Shown: positions 10,491 through 25,172 of the stretch, piece after piece
Layout: every line of letters starts with the position of its first letter
How positions within the stretch are numbered: position 1 is the first letter of the stretch
Assembly (NCBI GenBank): GCA_023052935.1
Contig: CM041292.1
Span: forward strand, 144,363,143-144,427,142
Length of the DNA: 64,000 nucleotides
Origin: Piezodorus guildinii
Taxonomy: Eukaryota; Arthropoda; Insecta; Hemiptera; Pentatomidae
Direction of reading: 5' to 3'
Position numbers and translations under genes: made by a program
Notes under the pieces: generated by a model
Told to the model about the DNA's origin: nothing
The model's input: the letters and a program-made list of their open reading frames with translations, nothing else
Databases searched by the model: none

Positions 10491-11369
10491 AAGCCAATCG
10501 AAAAAATAACTCCTAATTTTTTTGTAGGGAATTTAATTATATCATATAATTTAATCATATTAAAGTTTAAAAAAAAAAAACCAGGGTTTTAGAGGCATGT
10601 TAAGCAATATGTAGGTAGTAAAGTTTACGTGTAATAAAATAAAAAATCCAATATCTCAGGACATAATGTAAACTAATTTGCTAAGTGATTCTGCCCGGTT
10701 TTATTTAGGTCAGTGGCGAAGCAGCACTACCACGAGAGGCGTGTAGCTGGGAAACTTACTCATCATAAGAGGGGAAATATTCATATCCTTTTTTCACGGC
10801 AGTTTTCACGTCCCCCCTCACTTCCCATTGTTACATAAATCTTCCTTTATGACCTTTTATTTCCTCTCGACTGATGCAAAATGGCCCTTTATTAGGGTTT
10901 GTGTTTTTTTTTGATCAATTACATTGTGCCTTTTAAGGGCAATGTTCCTTTCTAACTGTCTTTTGTGCTTTAAATACTTTTGATGTAATGTAACCGTTGA
11001 AGGTTTTATAAGACAGGACTAATTATGTTAAAAAAATACCGGAAAAGTTTCAGATACATATTTTGTTTGGAAAAATCAGCTCGCAAATTTACTTCTTTAT
11101 TTTCAAAAGTTTGCATTCAATAGCGAATGTAACTGTAATTAACATCTAGAATAAAATTCTATTTAATTTTGCAGGAACCATCTGCTTTCATTGCATAATC
11201 TAAAACTAGACCTAATTAATGACGATTACTACTTTATCTTATGGCCTCTTTATTAAAGTTGTACAACATGCTTTATTAGAACACATCAATATAATATGTA
11301 ATGGTCAGCCACTTGCACAAACATATGATAATACATACCTGGGTGTTATATACTCATTCAAATTCATCA
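10491..11369. other. No recognised feature
   Basis: AT-rich except for a somewhat GC-richer stretch at 10690-10870, which has no coding sense I can identify. Confidence 0.5.
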
Positions 11370-11670
11370 AAAGGAGGCGCTGGGATCAATCGGGTTCTAC
11401 TTGTCTTCCCCAAGTAGAGGGGCCAGGCTCCATCCGGGGTTCCCCAGCAAATTGTCAGTATTGTATATAAGTATGGGTATGTTCATTTATTTGTTAACAT
11501 ATTATTATTTTAATTCATAAATTTTGTTATAATATACCTTTATTTATTTTAGTTTCATTTTGTGTAATTTGACTTTTCTTTTGTTTATATAGTGTGAATG
11601 TGATCCTCTAGCAATATTATTATTGTCCATTGTGTCAAATTGTAATATATCAGAATAAATAAATTTATAT
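11370..11670 (+). repeat. LINE 3' UTR fragment
   Basis: GGCTCCATCCGGGGTTCCCC, GTGTGAATGTGATCCTCTAG and CAAATTGTAATATATCAGAA align in order with 1880-2275. No coding part remains. Confidence 0.65.
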
Positions 11671-13564
11671 ATATATATATATACTCAATAGCAATAAAAG
11701 TGGATATAATATCTACCCTAGATCCGTTATTGTGGTTAGAAAATGTGAATGATAGTATGTTTAGTATTTAGGTATCAACTCTGAAGAAATAGCGATAGGA
11801 GCCTCTGAGCTTTGTACTAAAGTATAAATCAGTACCACTATTGTCTTTGTAAGGCCAATTCGCACTACCTTTTCGTCACTCATTCCAATTTTGTTTAAAA
11901 ATATTTTTTTTACCAGACTTCTCAAAGGTGATTTTAAGAAAAACATGGTTGTAGGTCGATTTACAGATGCTCAAATAGTCGCTTTAGCGGAAAATTATTA
12001 ACACCTTAAAAAGTTTGGAAGCTGTGATATTGACAAGAAGAGAAAAGACGCGATACTAATCCGTCAAGTAAACTGTAATAAAAGACCATTTGTTTATTTA
12101 ATCTAAGGTCAAATTCAAAAGACTGTTTTACTTAAATTGAGAAGATTATTATCTCTTCATTTTATATTCTGTTTATCACTTCAATAAATTATTTTACCCC
12201 AGAAATTTTAATGTTTTCTACCGTATACTTCACCGATAAAGAAAAAATAACAGCTACCTTATGGGATGTTGTAGGTGGTTGGTTTTTTCAGTGTTTTAAA
12301 GAGATTTGTGGTTGTCCGCTTTATATGCTGTTGAGTGTATTGACTAGGAATAATAAAAGCCGATAAAGAGTTCAACAACAGAATCAGGAAAGCAAATATT
12401 ATTTACTTCCAGACTAATAAGTTCATTATGTGTAACAGATAAGTTGGAAGGAATGTTAATAAATGAAGTGAAATCTGGATGACAATAAACAAACTAAAGA
12501 ATAACTAGTATTTCCGAAAATATAAAGGAAAAACAAGAAGAGACTGCATAAGAAATGGCAGAATAAGAGAATAATTAAATTAAATAATTAATTAAATATC
12601 CATTCTAGGAAATTTTACAGAAGGCGCGAAAATCGCTAATTATTATATTATTAAATTAGCTAATTTGATTATTTTCGCATTAAAATCCAGAATTGTTTTT
12701 TTAGTATATTAATAACATCATATTAAAGATATGAAATGAGATGTTTTGGTATAATTTGGAACGAAATTAAATGTGTAATTATTTCCTTTAAAAAATACAA
12801 TAATTATATTTCTAAATTGTGTTTATAAAGGGCTTGGGTGTTCATTAGATAAAATCGAATAGGAGATTTAGATATAACTACTTGATGCGAATACAAATAT
12901 TTAAAAAAATCAATTTTGTAAAAAATGTCCTTTAGTACTTCTTGGAAATCAACGTCTCAATTATGAAAAATATGTTTAGTCGTGTCTGCAGATGGGAGAA
13001 TATAGAGAATTCAGAAGCTTCAACGACTAACAGGAAAATTTCTAAGGGTAGACCTTGACTGTGTTTTGAAGACTATATGGTAGCTTTGACGATTCTGAGG
13101 GAAGCTGATAAGAGAGTTGAAGGCACTAGTGAGAAACTGCGAAGCCTGGTTACGGAGGATACACCCTTACTCTGAGAGCAGTGGAGGAAGGAAATAATGA
13201 GAAATTCTATTTAGTTAGGTAGGAAGCATCTGCTTTCATGATATATTTTAGAACTAGAAATAATTAATTAAGACAACGACTTAATTCCATGGCCTCTATT
13301 CTTGCTTATACAACTTTCTTTGTTGCTAAATAGTTTTTCTGTACTCTTGAGGTTTCTAACGGTATGACGCATCCTTAGTACATTACAACTCTAATTTCGG
13401 GCAAAGCGTTTTCAGTATATAAAGTGATACCAGGTAAATTGTTTTTCGAGCTACTTACAACATACGCATGAAGGCTATTTGCGGGATTTTCCTACTTAGG
13501 TCCGCCAACAAAATCTCTGACTCTATACATAGATTGTTAAACATATCTGTCTCGCTCACGAATT
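11671..13564. other. Mostly featureless; possible decayed coding remnant at 12980-13200
   Basis: One frame over 12985-13200 reads fairly long strings such as E-A-D-K-R-V-E-G-T-S-E-K-L-R-S-L-V-T-E-D with stops between. It may be the remains of a processed copy or exon. The rest is AT-rich with no signal. Confidence 0.35.
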
Positions 13565-14105
13565 CTTTTTACTTTCACTTTCCTGTAAATGTGGAAAAGT
13601 ATAGCGATCGTGAAAATTTTCGAATTTGTGTTTTCAACGGAAATACAAGCTTTAGGGTCCACTCAGTCCAAATGACCAAGTCCCGCAAAAAAGGTCTGTG
13701 TGTTTGTGTGTGGTAAGTGTGTGTGGTAAGTCCAGTATCGAAAAGCTCTATAAAACTGAAATTGCTTATTTAAAACAAATATGCGACCGAAATGTTACAA
13801 CTTTTTCATTAAAATCTAATAACCAGAGCCACTTAATACCATGCATTTTGCACCATTTTACAATCTTCTCAAAAACGGCTTTAACGATTCTGATCAAACT
13901 CTCTATATCGATATAAAATTCAACGGGCTTTAGTATTATATAAATGGCATTCTGATTAAAATATTCTGAAATGGCCTTAATGCAGAAATTTTACATTTTC
14001 TTCGTTTTAAGTACCTTTAATTATGTTAAATCCGATAAAACTTTTGTTGTAGATAAAACATAATAGATTATTTAATAGAACACACGTAAGCAGTTTAATT
14101 TTGTG
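13565..14105 (-). repeat. Family A repeat, reverse, internally deleted
   Basis: Read on the minus strand this matches copy 20900-21819 from its right end. GCGATCGTGAAAATTTTCGA, TCAACGGAAATACA and GGTCTGTGTG are recognisable on the plus strand. A middle part is missing before the TAAAACACATG-like segment. Divergence is high. Confidence 0.75.
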
Positions 14106-15699
<1,594 letters not shown>

Positions 15700-16073
15700 G
15701 TATTGTAAATTAATTTATGTAAATTTAATTAATAAAACATATTATTATTATTATAAGCTTACAGAAAAATGCTTTTTATTTAATTATTTATTTCGAGATG
15801 AGGAAGAAAGTATAGGATAATGATAAAAATGGATATGAGAGAAAAGGTAAAGCTTTGGACTTAGCTTAGCTTCCCCTTCGGTTCCGACCCATCTTTCACC
15901 CTTGCTTCGGAATTTCCTGACCCTCCGCCGTATCTTACAACGTAGCCATTCCTCCCTTCGAGAAAGCAACTGTATTTAAATAATATTCTACATAAAATCC
16001 ACGGTTTCGTAAATATCGATTGATTTCATTGTTCGTATATTTAATGAAAATATGTTTTGAAAATAATAATAAC

Positions 16074-16285
16074 CTGTACCTCTACAACGTATGAAGGGTC
16101 TTGGGTTCATTACGTATAGAGACTTGTGCTGTATTTTTCTCGGCAAGAAACGTATTAGGCCAAGACAAAGCTCAGGGTTAGTTTCCCAACTAGATTTTTC
16201 GGGTAGTCAATATATTGAGCCGGACCGTATTCTGTACACATCTAATCGTAGTGTAATGCTCCAGACCCCGCCACTGTTTTCCTCA
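16074..16285 (-). repeat. SINE family C fragment
   Basis: ATGAAGGGTCTTGGGTTCAT and TATAGAGACTTGTGCTGTAT match the 3' part of the SINE at 36971-37297 in the same orientation. Similarity weakens after about 16175. A Helitron-like element starts directly after it. Confidence 0.55.
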
Positions 16286-17115
16286 TCTATACTAATATTA
16301 TAAAGCTGAAGAGTTTGTTTGAACGCTCTAATCTCGGAGGCTACTGGTTCGAATAGAAAAAATATTTGGTATTAGATAGTCCATTTTTCAAGGAAGGCTA
16401 TAGGTTATTTAACATCACGCTGCGACCAATAGGAGCGAAGAATCAGTGGAAAATGTGGCAAAACAAAGACAATTATTAATTTTTAAGGGCTTACGTTGTT
16501 TGCTTGAACGCTCCGATTTCACGAACTGCTGGATAGAAGTGAAAAAAAAACTTGTGTTGAATAGTACATGTTTCGAGGAAGGCTTAAGCTATAACATTAC
16601 GCTCCGACCAATAGGAGCGAAGCATCAGTGAAAAATGTTGCATAAACGGGCAAAATTATTCGTATTTGAGGGCTTTCATTATGTTCGCTGCGTACATGGT
16701 TAAAGTTACCTAAAAAATATGTATGAATTATTCCTCTATAAATCATCTAAAAAAAATGTCAACGGCAGTATATATTTAACTTTTAAGATTGACTCACTAA
16801 AACCTTTTTCATTGTAATAAAATTTGGTATAAATTAATGCATCACTGCTAATTATTTACCAATGAGCTGGATCAACATAATAATATTAATTCTTATCAAA
16901 ATAAATGCGTCAAGACTGTCTTTAATACAGCCAACTACATGTCGCGTTGTCAAGATCGGGTTACAAGAGAAATCAGTGTGTTCTTCAGCCACAAGAAAAT
17001 AAAACTAAAAATATCATTTACGCAGAAGCGCTTTAAAATATATTATTTTAAAAACTTCTTAATCGCGATCATAATAACAGAAATTGATGAAGACAAAGTC
17101 ACGGGCAATAGCTAG
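16286..17115 (+). mobile_element. Non-autonomous Helitron-like element
   Basis: The left end TCTATACTAATATTATAAAG and the right end CGGGCAATAGCTAG fit the 5'-TC...CTAG-3' pattern, and the element sits between A (16285) and T (17116), as Helitrons do. The left motif and the phrases TGAACGCTC and GACCAATAGGAGCGAAG are typical of a widespread arthropod Helitron family, from memory. An internal module of about 190 bp occurs twice (16317-16460 and 16503-16640). No Rep/helicase is encoded. Confidence 0.7.
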
Positions 17116-17769
17116 TTATTTTATATAAATATATATTTTGCTTAAAAATATCGGATAGTAATCATATAATTTGATAAAGGAATTATATAGATATGTTGTG
17201 GCATCTTAAGTAATATTTATAAGAAAACCGGTTAAGTGAAACAGACACGAATTTGTTAGTAACAAGAAATGATTAAATATTAAGTCCATAAGGATAGGTT
17301 ATTAGTTAAAAAATATGATATTATGATTATATTACAGTTGCGAATAATTGTGTAATTTATAATTAAACAAGGAAAGAAAACAATTTCGTCGGACACCATG
17401 TCGACATATCAGTTAACGTTATCTAATATCTGTTAGCTATACCACCGTACTACATCCGTTTCAAAGTTCTTGAGAAGAATGATGAGGTCTGAATTCATAG
17501 TGGTACATTAAGGAAATTTTATTGGATGCCTTAATTCCCTTTCTTCCATTCATTAGGATCCAATTTATCTTTCAAAGTGGGGGAACGGCTCTTAGTTATT
17601 CTCATGTTGATATAATTTGACTCCATGGTGTAATCTAGAATGGATCATATTATGTGATCACTACTTCTTTACTCGGTTTTAACATCACACGGTGATCACG
17701 TAATATACATTACCCAAAATTTAAACCAACTGAGCCATAGAACTCCATTAAGTCCGTGTTCTAGATAGA

Positions 17770-17965
17770 ACAAAAATACGCGGCAAATTATTACACAATG
17801 GTTTATTTCCAAATAACAATATTAGGGTATAACTGTTTATAGAGCTGTAGGTAGGCAATTAAATAACGTGAAAAGTAAAAAATTATTCAAAGGAGAATGC
17901 CATATCACCACTGCTAATTTCAAAACGCTATATCTCAGCTCTTATCCGATTTCACTGATACTTTT
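17770..17965 (+). repeat. Family E interspersed repeat
   Basis: AAATTATTACACAATGGTTT, ATTTCCAAATAACAATATTA and CACCACTGCTAATTTCAAAA recur in order at 63585-63830. In reverse they recur at 22010-22220, 22310-22540 and 41640-41890. It is non-coding and of unknown class. Confidence 0.65.
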
Positions 17966-19964
17966 TTTCGTTTTGTTGAAAATTTAATGCTTTATGAAAT
18001 CGCACTAGGAGCAAACATAATTTATTCTTATTTATTAGGATTTCTTTTTCGTTATTCCGTTTCTAGGCATCTTGATAAATAACCCTCTAATTTTAAAGAG
18101 GAGTTAATTGTTTTTTTGTTCGATTACTAGGTAAATTATTGAAAATAATAAACCTAAACCATTTATACTAAACTCCGTTACTATTCCGTATACTCTTTCA
18201 ATTTTCATTCAAATAAAATTTTCTGATTTCTGAACACCTTACATTCTCTTCTCCATCATGAATAATAACCGAGTTTTCAGGGGGTCACATCTCTCATAAG
18301 TTATTAACTTAAATCACTTTTAATCGGCCGGCATTTTAAAAATAACCGGCTGATATCAACTTCGAGGTGTTGAACCATCGTTGCATGACAGTATTTCTGT
18401 GGCTAATCTAAAAAAATCCAGAAGTTTCGGAGAAGTGCCGCGGAAGACGTACGGAGGACTAGGACCAACGAATTCTTTTTTTTTTATTCATTATTTCGGT
18501 TCCAAGCATCTTGAAACGTAAACCCTCTAATTTTGAATATGGTTATTTATTTATTTTTTGGTCGATTACAAAGGTTCATTATTGAAAATAATAAATCAAA
18601 AAACGTTTAATTATAATACAACTTGAATCTTATTTTTGCTTTGTTTCTAAAGGGTCAAAAGGATAGACCGTGCAACGGAGTCAACTGTTTTATATATATA
18701 GACGGGTCCCCAATGGAACTATGCTTTGGGGCGGGAATTTGGAGAAAGGATAAACTCAGGGAAGGAATTTCCAATTAATCTAAAGGTTCCGAGTTTAAAT
18801 CAGTAGATAATTATGTGACAAGATGATTATTTATTCTGTTGAAGCGGTTGTGGACCGAAGATTTGTTTGAGAATCCTTCCCGCAAACAACTTGAATAAAC
18901 AGGATAAAAATAAAAACACAAAAGGTGTGCGTAACCTCTACCAAGTCATCAATCTTCTTGCACACCCGTTAGGTACTTACTGAGTACTGAACCCAAGACC
19001 ACACATGAGTTTCATTGGTTAGTTTTTCAACACACTTTTGTATTAGTTGTGAGGATTTTGAATGTCTACATTAAATTATATTAAAAATCAATTACATCCA
19101 TTTAATGCAACTTTTATTTGATCAGTTAAACTTATGATGAAATGTTTCTTCGCAAGCATAAGCGAGACCTCATAAAATACGTCTGAGGGACAAGAAAATA
19201 CAGATTCCCTGACAGCTCACTTCCGATGATTGCTTCCAGATATCGACTCCGTGTCAGAACTTGGAAAAGCTTCCTTTCACTTTCCCTGCTTTTAAACATT
19301 CCACGAACTTCTCGAGATAATTTAACTACGAATTTCGGATCAACGGACGTCAGTTATTGTAATCAAATAATCTGTTCTTATAATTTATTTATTTCATGAA
19401 ATGTTTTCTATATTAGCTTTATTTCTTACTTTCATCCACCCATATATGACATATATAATAAGCGATAAAATTCGAATACAACGGAAATAAATTTTTCAAG
19501 GTCTTCTGAGTTCTACATGTGAATGTGGTAAGTCTAGGTCACTAACGAAAAGCGGCACGAAACTTAAATTGAATATGTTAAAACCTCGGATGTTACAGAA
19601 ACGTATAACCGCATTTGAACTGGGGCTTTATACCATAGATTTACATATTTTTACAATTTTCAATACACAATTCTAGTTATAAAAAAAGTTGCATATTTTT
19701 TTTATTTTACTATTTTGTTAAAGCTGATATGTAATAAGTAATGAATATATTGACGGAGAGCTATAAATTGTAATTCCCTTCTTAACTTTCAAAAATGAAT
19801 AATTGACCAGGAGAAAAAAAATCCTCTCTCAACATTGGAGGGTTAACGTTCCAAGATATGTAAGACCCAATTATTAAGAGAAAAAAAAATTCAAAGAATG
19901 AAATTCGCTTAATTCTTGTTCCCTTTTTGCGACAGGGAATTTGAATCTCATAAAAAAATGTATT
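17966..19964. other. Diverged repeats, no gene
   Basis: Two related segments at about 18040-18165 and 18480-18610 share the order CATCTTG...AACCCTCTAATTTT...GAAAATAATAAA. They are probably two old copies of one repeat. Nothing else was recognised. Confidence 0.45.
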
Positions 19965-20245
19965 ATGGGAAGCATATGGCTGAGTGGATAGCGCGCTTGT
20001 CTTCCACACCAGAGGTTGAGACCAAATCCCAGTCCTAGATGGACTTTTTTAAGCATTTCATTAAATGGGGTTTCACTCACAGCCTCTCTTCCCGTTAGCC
20101 AACTGGTGGCCACTCACAAAAATAGGCGGGGGACGTGATGACCCTACCCCATAAATTCATCGACAAACGCAAGTGTATTCTCTCAGGAGACTACACTGCG
20201 CGGCCAAGGGACTACTACACAGCCCGTTGCGCAAATGAAAAAAAA
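19965..20245 (+). mobile_element. tRNA-derived SINE (family F)
   Basis: The head reads ATGGCTGAGTGGATAGCGCG (good A box), then GAGGTTGAGACCAAATCCC (degenerate B box). The body is GC-richer than the surroundings and ends ACAGCCCGTTGCGCAAATG before an A-run at 20237. The body is unlike families B and C. No clear target duplication was found. Confidence 0.72.
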
Positions 20246-20899
20246 ATTAATATATGTAAACTTTAGCAATTTAAACTTATTCAAAAATTTTTTTTCTTCA
20301 CAAATCTTAACCTGGTTCGCTTTGTACAATTATTCGATAAGTTGAAAACTATATATCCTCTTGGATATTATGTTATTATAATTTTAATATCTTGATTTCT
20401 TACATTATACTAACAGAAAAGAAGAAAGAAATCAAAGTAAATTTTATAATATTTGATATATATAATTATATAAATTTATATTATATTATATATATTTAAA
20501 TTATATAATGTTATGCAAACAATAAACCATTATCTAATATTTTGCATGATTATTCTAACGGACCTTTATAAATAATTGCATTATCGATGTCGGTGCCTTA
20601 TAATAACCTCATAGTTTGAAATCCTAATAGTCTTAAGAGCTTTATGGCTATATAGGAAGATCCGACATGTTGGAGACAGGGAAGTACATGAGAGCTAGAT
20701 TGAAATGGATCACTATTGACAGAGCCTAAGCCACCTCTGGTATAATCCCAATGCTTTATGAACACTAGGTCTACAGTTATAGGGGATCTCATCTTCCCCT
20801 ATAGCTGGTAGTTAGTGCGTATTGCTTCATCAATTGACCAATAAGGGATTTGCTAGATCACATAGTGTCTACGATACAAAGGTATATAAAACCATTAAC

Positions 20900-21655
20900 A
20901 AAAAATCTGGTGCGGGCAACACACGACTTTCACTTAACTCCATTTTTAAAATCAATGGAAGAAATTTCAAACACAGTTAGAGATAAAAATACGTGAAATT
21001 ATTAAGGAATTAATCAAATTGAATTTATATAGAAACATGTGTTTTATTAAAAAATCAATTATATTATTATCTTAAATAATCAGTAAGTTTTATATTCTTT
21101 TCATCACTCTCCAATAACTTTTAAAAGATTGTGTATGAGATGATAATTTTTCTAAAATCTTTAGCTTTCCAACGGTATATCATACATGTATATTACTGCT
21201 CTTATGTTAAAAAACAAAAAAGTGCATTAAAAAAATATTTTTTTCAGTTTTCTCCTTTAGTTGGGTATCGAATTTATTCAATTTATATATTTACCAGTTT
21301 TTCATCAGCGTTAACAAGATAATCTAGTTATTATTATTGAATCTACAAAATTAAAGGTACTTTAGGGGAAGAAAATTTAAAATATCGGCATTTAAGCCCT
21401 GTCACACCATTTTTATCTAAATAAAACCTACATGATATTAAAGCCAATTAAATTTTACATCGATATAGCGAGTTTAATCAAAATCGTCGGAACCGTTTTT
21501 GAGAAAATCTAAAAAAGGTGCAAAATGCATGGTATAAAGTGCCTCTTCTGGTAGGCTCATTTTGATGAAAAAAGTTTTGTCACGTCTCGGGCGTATAGTT
21601 GTCTTAAATAAGAAATTTCAGTTTCATAGGACTTACCGTTTCCGCCCGGGAGTTA

Positions 21656-21689
<34 letters not shown>

Positions 21690-21819
21690 CTTTTTGCGGG
21701 ACTTGGTTATTTGGACTCAGGGGACCCTAAAACGTGTATTTCCGTTGAAAACTGGAATTCGAAAATTTTCACGAACCCAATACTTCCCCTTACTATATAT
21801 AGTAAGTGAAAGTAAAAAT
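20900..21819 (+). repeat. Family A repeat, best uninterrupted copy (about 920 bp)
   Basis: It begins AAATCTGGTGCGGGCAACAC and ends TAGTAAGTGAAAGTAAAAA. GTAAGTGAAAGT (as GTTAAGTGAAAGT in this copy) lies near the left end in reverse complement and near the right end directly, a short inverted motif. There is an internal (CA)n at 21657-21686, plus the phrases CCTTTAGTTGGGTATCGAAT and GGACTCAGGGGACCCTAAAA. It is non-coding. Confidence 0.85.
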
Positions 21820-22009
21820 GTTGTTTAACACAAAAGAGTTAGAATAGTATAACTATAATTAAGCAGGGAGGTAGGTTTGGTTTTAAAGACCAATTTTGTA
21901 TTATTATTTCCAAAAAATGAACATTTGTAATCGACTGCACTGCACGATTAAGACTTTATTTGCCTAAAAAAAAAAAAAATAATAATCATTATAATCGGTT
22001 AAGAAATAG

Positions 22010-22220
22010 CGGAGATGTAGTGTTATAAAATCAGCAGTGGAGACTGGCCAATTTCCTTGAATATGAATTGACATTGTTGTTGGTTCGTCTTTCTTAAGCT
22101 CTTTGATTTATTTATCGCTATGCACATAAATTAATTTCCTACACATTTGGTACGTTGTTATATAATTATTTGGAAGTAATAAACGTTTGGGTAATTATTT
22201 GCAGCGTTTTCTTTTTTGTA
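22010..22220 (-). repeat. Family E repeat, reverse
   Basis: TAATTATTTGGAAGTAATAA and AATTATTTGCAGCGTTTTC are the reverse of the family E left end. AAATCAGCAGTGGAGACTGG corresponds to its right end. Confidence 0.6.
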
Positions 22221-22309
22221 GCAAGTGACTACAAGTATATAAATAAGCCAAAATGTATTTGATTCAATAATGACATTTTAAGCCACTCAGAGGTGATATT
22301 ATAGTTTTG

Positions 22310-22540
22310 AATTTTAAATATTAATTTTATTATTTTCTCGAGACTTTGTAGCTGCTGACGTATACAATGAAAAACCTCAACTACCTACTGTAGCTGGTTA
22401 AACTTTTTTAAGCTCTTTAATTAAATCTATTGTTATCCATGTAAGTAAATTCTCTACTACCATTGCTATATAAGTTGTCATATCGTAATATAATTATTTG
22501 GAAATAATAGACCATTGTGTCCAAATTTTTTTTTAAACCC
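22310..22540 (-). repeat. Family E repeat, reverse
   Basis: TAATATAATTATTTGGAAAT and AGACCATTGTGTCCAAATTT match the copy at 22010-22220. The two copies lie about 90 bp apart in the same orientation. Confidence 0.55.
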
Positions 22541-24898
22541 TTCCACCTTTTGACATTTTCCACTAAAACAAAGTTTATATCGCATCCTTTGCTTGCGCTC
22601 CAGTTTATTTTATTTTATTCTTCTTCGTTTGTTTTTTTGTTTTTTTTCAGGCTTGGCAAAACTTTCATTACAGCTTTTTGAACAGATTAAGGTATCATTT
22701 TTTTTTTTTTTTCATCTATATGATTTTGATATAGATAAAAGTTAGTTTTGGGACTGTATTTTTTTCATTTAAATTCTGTAATGAAATACTCTTATTGTTT
22801 TAGCAAATTATTGAATGTTATTTTAAGAGTCACAGTATTTAATTTTGTATTATCTAATATATACTATTACAAGCTGTTTCTGATGATAATAACATAAACT
22901 GGAGGAAACCTAGATACGATGAGATAAACAAAAGTTAAAGTATAGACCCAATTAATTTGAACAATTTTTGAGAACTCTCCATTCGCAAATTATCAAACGG
23001 GAAAAAGTATTCAGAAATTTATTTGTTGAAGAAGAAATATATAAAAGTTGGCATTGGGGTTGCTTTCAATTCCTATTTTTTCCAGAATTGCATTGAACCA
23101 TCATTTCTTATTAAAAATATACCGAATAAACAAGGTTGTTATTTCGTAAACTCTTAAAGTTATAACGAAACTTCAAGAAAACAGCCTACCCACTTCTTTT
23201 AAACTTTTCGGAAGATGCTAATGTACATTCTAAGAAATAACTTCTTATTTTTCTTTTGTAAGGAAGACCAATTAAAAATCATAAAAGTATTAAATAAAAT
23301 TCTCGAAATTAACTTGGTAGTAACAGATTTTTATTTAGCTTTTGCCCTAAGAAAAATGCGATGAATGAATGCAATGCATTCAAGGTTTTTATTATTTTAC
23401 TTAAGAAATGTAAGATGAAATTATACTCTACATGTTTGTTAAACGTCACCACTCTAAATATATTCTAAACTAGAAGGTCTCGAGACCATCTTCTTTTCAG
23501 ACGCTTCAGAAAAATGTAGAAACTATATTGATCAGTCGTACAATCTGATTTTGAATTTTCATCTAAAGGAATAATATCTATATTAGCTCAATTAACTAGG
23601 TTTAATACTACAAAAATATTTTGAAAAAAAATAAACTTTAACCGAAAAATAAAATTTTTCAAAGTAAATGTAACCTTACAAATGATGACTTTAACTAGGG
23701 TTAAATATTTTATCGAGGTCCGAAGGTGAATTACGTGATTGACCTAACTAAAGCTAACCACGGACGGTGAAACTGAATTTCTCTCGAATTAACTAATTCA
23801 TATTATTATATTTATAGTTAAACACGGTAGGTGCAACTAGGCGTTAATAGCATTTTATACTTCAAAAAGATACTTGTTGAGAACATTCCACTACACAATG
23901 ATAATTCGAAATAGTGAAATGAAATTGTCGAAGTCCAAAATTGAGGACAGAAGGGTACTAAACCTCTCGAGTATTATTAAACATTATTATAATATATCTA
24001 ATTTTCCGTTAAGTCTCAAAGGTAAAGGAATGAATAGTATGATAATAATAATATCGAAAATAGAACAGAACATGGAAGGGCCTGTGTTAGGAGTTCCTGA
24101 TATCTCCTGAAAAGACTTGAAAGGAGCATTTATCAGTGGCTTGTTACGTTTGGTATCAATGGTTGGAAATAGACCTTCCCGGAAAATGTGGAGGGTTCCA
24201 AGAACATCCTTTGTATTTCATTTCATGGCCCTTATGGATAAGTTTATTTTGGTACCCATGAAGAGGTTTTTCATTATATTATTGACTTCCCGGAAATCTG
24301 AAAAAGGCGTAGCGTCCATCATGGTTAATAATAGCAATAAAATCGATTTTTAAGGTTTATTATTCGTTTCGAGTATATAATATGTAGTTTTTTACGGTAT
24401 TAAATGTTTCCGAATCCCTCCGTTGCATAGTGGTTCCAAACGCACTTTTTCGGGAACAAAAGTCTGCATTTCTGGTTCTAATAATGATATATCAGTCACT
24501 TTTGTCATCATTTTGTCATTTTGTTTCTGAGTAAATTCACAATAAATGGTATGATTGGAATTTTTTAGCTCATTTTTATGTCATAAAAGTATGTAGGTTT
24601 TTGATAATTTCAGAGAAATGTCTCTGTAACTAATTATTCTTTTATATATCTATAGTTAACAAATAACTTTGTTTACACATTATTAGATAAGTTTAAGAAA
24701 AATATGAGTTTCATATCACACGAGTTTCATAAAAATTAAAATTATTTTAAATAATTCAATATATGCAAAACATAATGAAGTGCAAATTACTTTCTCAATT
24801 TTAGTTTTGTTTCTAGTTTTTACTAATACAATTTCAAAACCGTAAATTGATTTCTACGCTTTTGGGTAGAGAAGAACGAAAGAAAAACTATAGAAATT
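22541..24898. other. No recognised feature
   Basis: AT-rich DNA with homopolymer runs. Two abutting open frames at 23874-24110 and 24117-24353 show no family motif and look like chance. Confidence 0.5.
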
Positions 24899-25172
24899 TG
24901 TTTGTTTATTATATTTAACGTCACTGCTAATCGAACAATGCGACAGCGAGAGTCCTAAATTTTATCTATCCAGATTTTATTAGGACAGGGATCTTTAACG
25001 AGTACCTGACATCGCACAGGCTCGGGACCACCTTTTAACGTCCCCTCCGAAGGAATCTTTTATAGATTTTACTCCCATTAAAAAATCCTAGGACCACCTG
25101 CGGGTTTGAACCCGTGACCTTTGGCATAGGAGGCTGTTATGCTAACTAACCAGCTACAAGTGATACCACTAT
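24899..25172 (-). mobile_element. tRNA-derived SINE (family B)
   Basis: On the minus strand the head reads CACTTGTAGCTGGTTAGTTA (A box region) and CGGGTTCAAACCCGCAGGTG (B box), then GGTCCTAGGATTTTTTAATG. The tail ends in AATAAACAAACAAA. It has the same layout as the copies at 27313, 34228 and 54681. Confidence 0.82.

Noticed and set aside
19965..20060. Possible genuine tRNA gene
   Set aside because: The A box is good but the B box is degenerate, no cloverleaf closes and an unrelated body with an A-run follows. It is a SINE head.
23874..24353. Two abutting short open frames as a small gene
   Set aside because: They have no recognisable motif, no start context and AT-rich random-like composition.
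25090..25172. Possible genuine tRNA gene on the minus strand
   Set aside because: The same head recurs with the same downstream body at 27313 and 34228, so it belongs to a SINE family.
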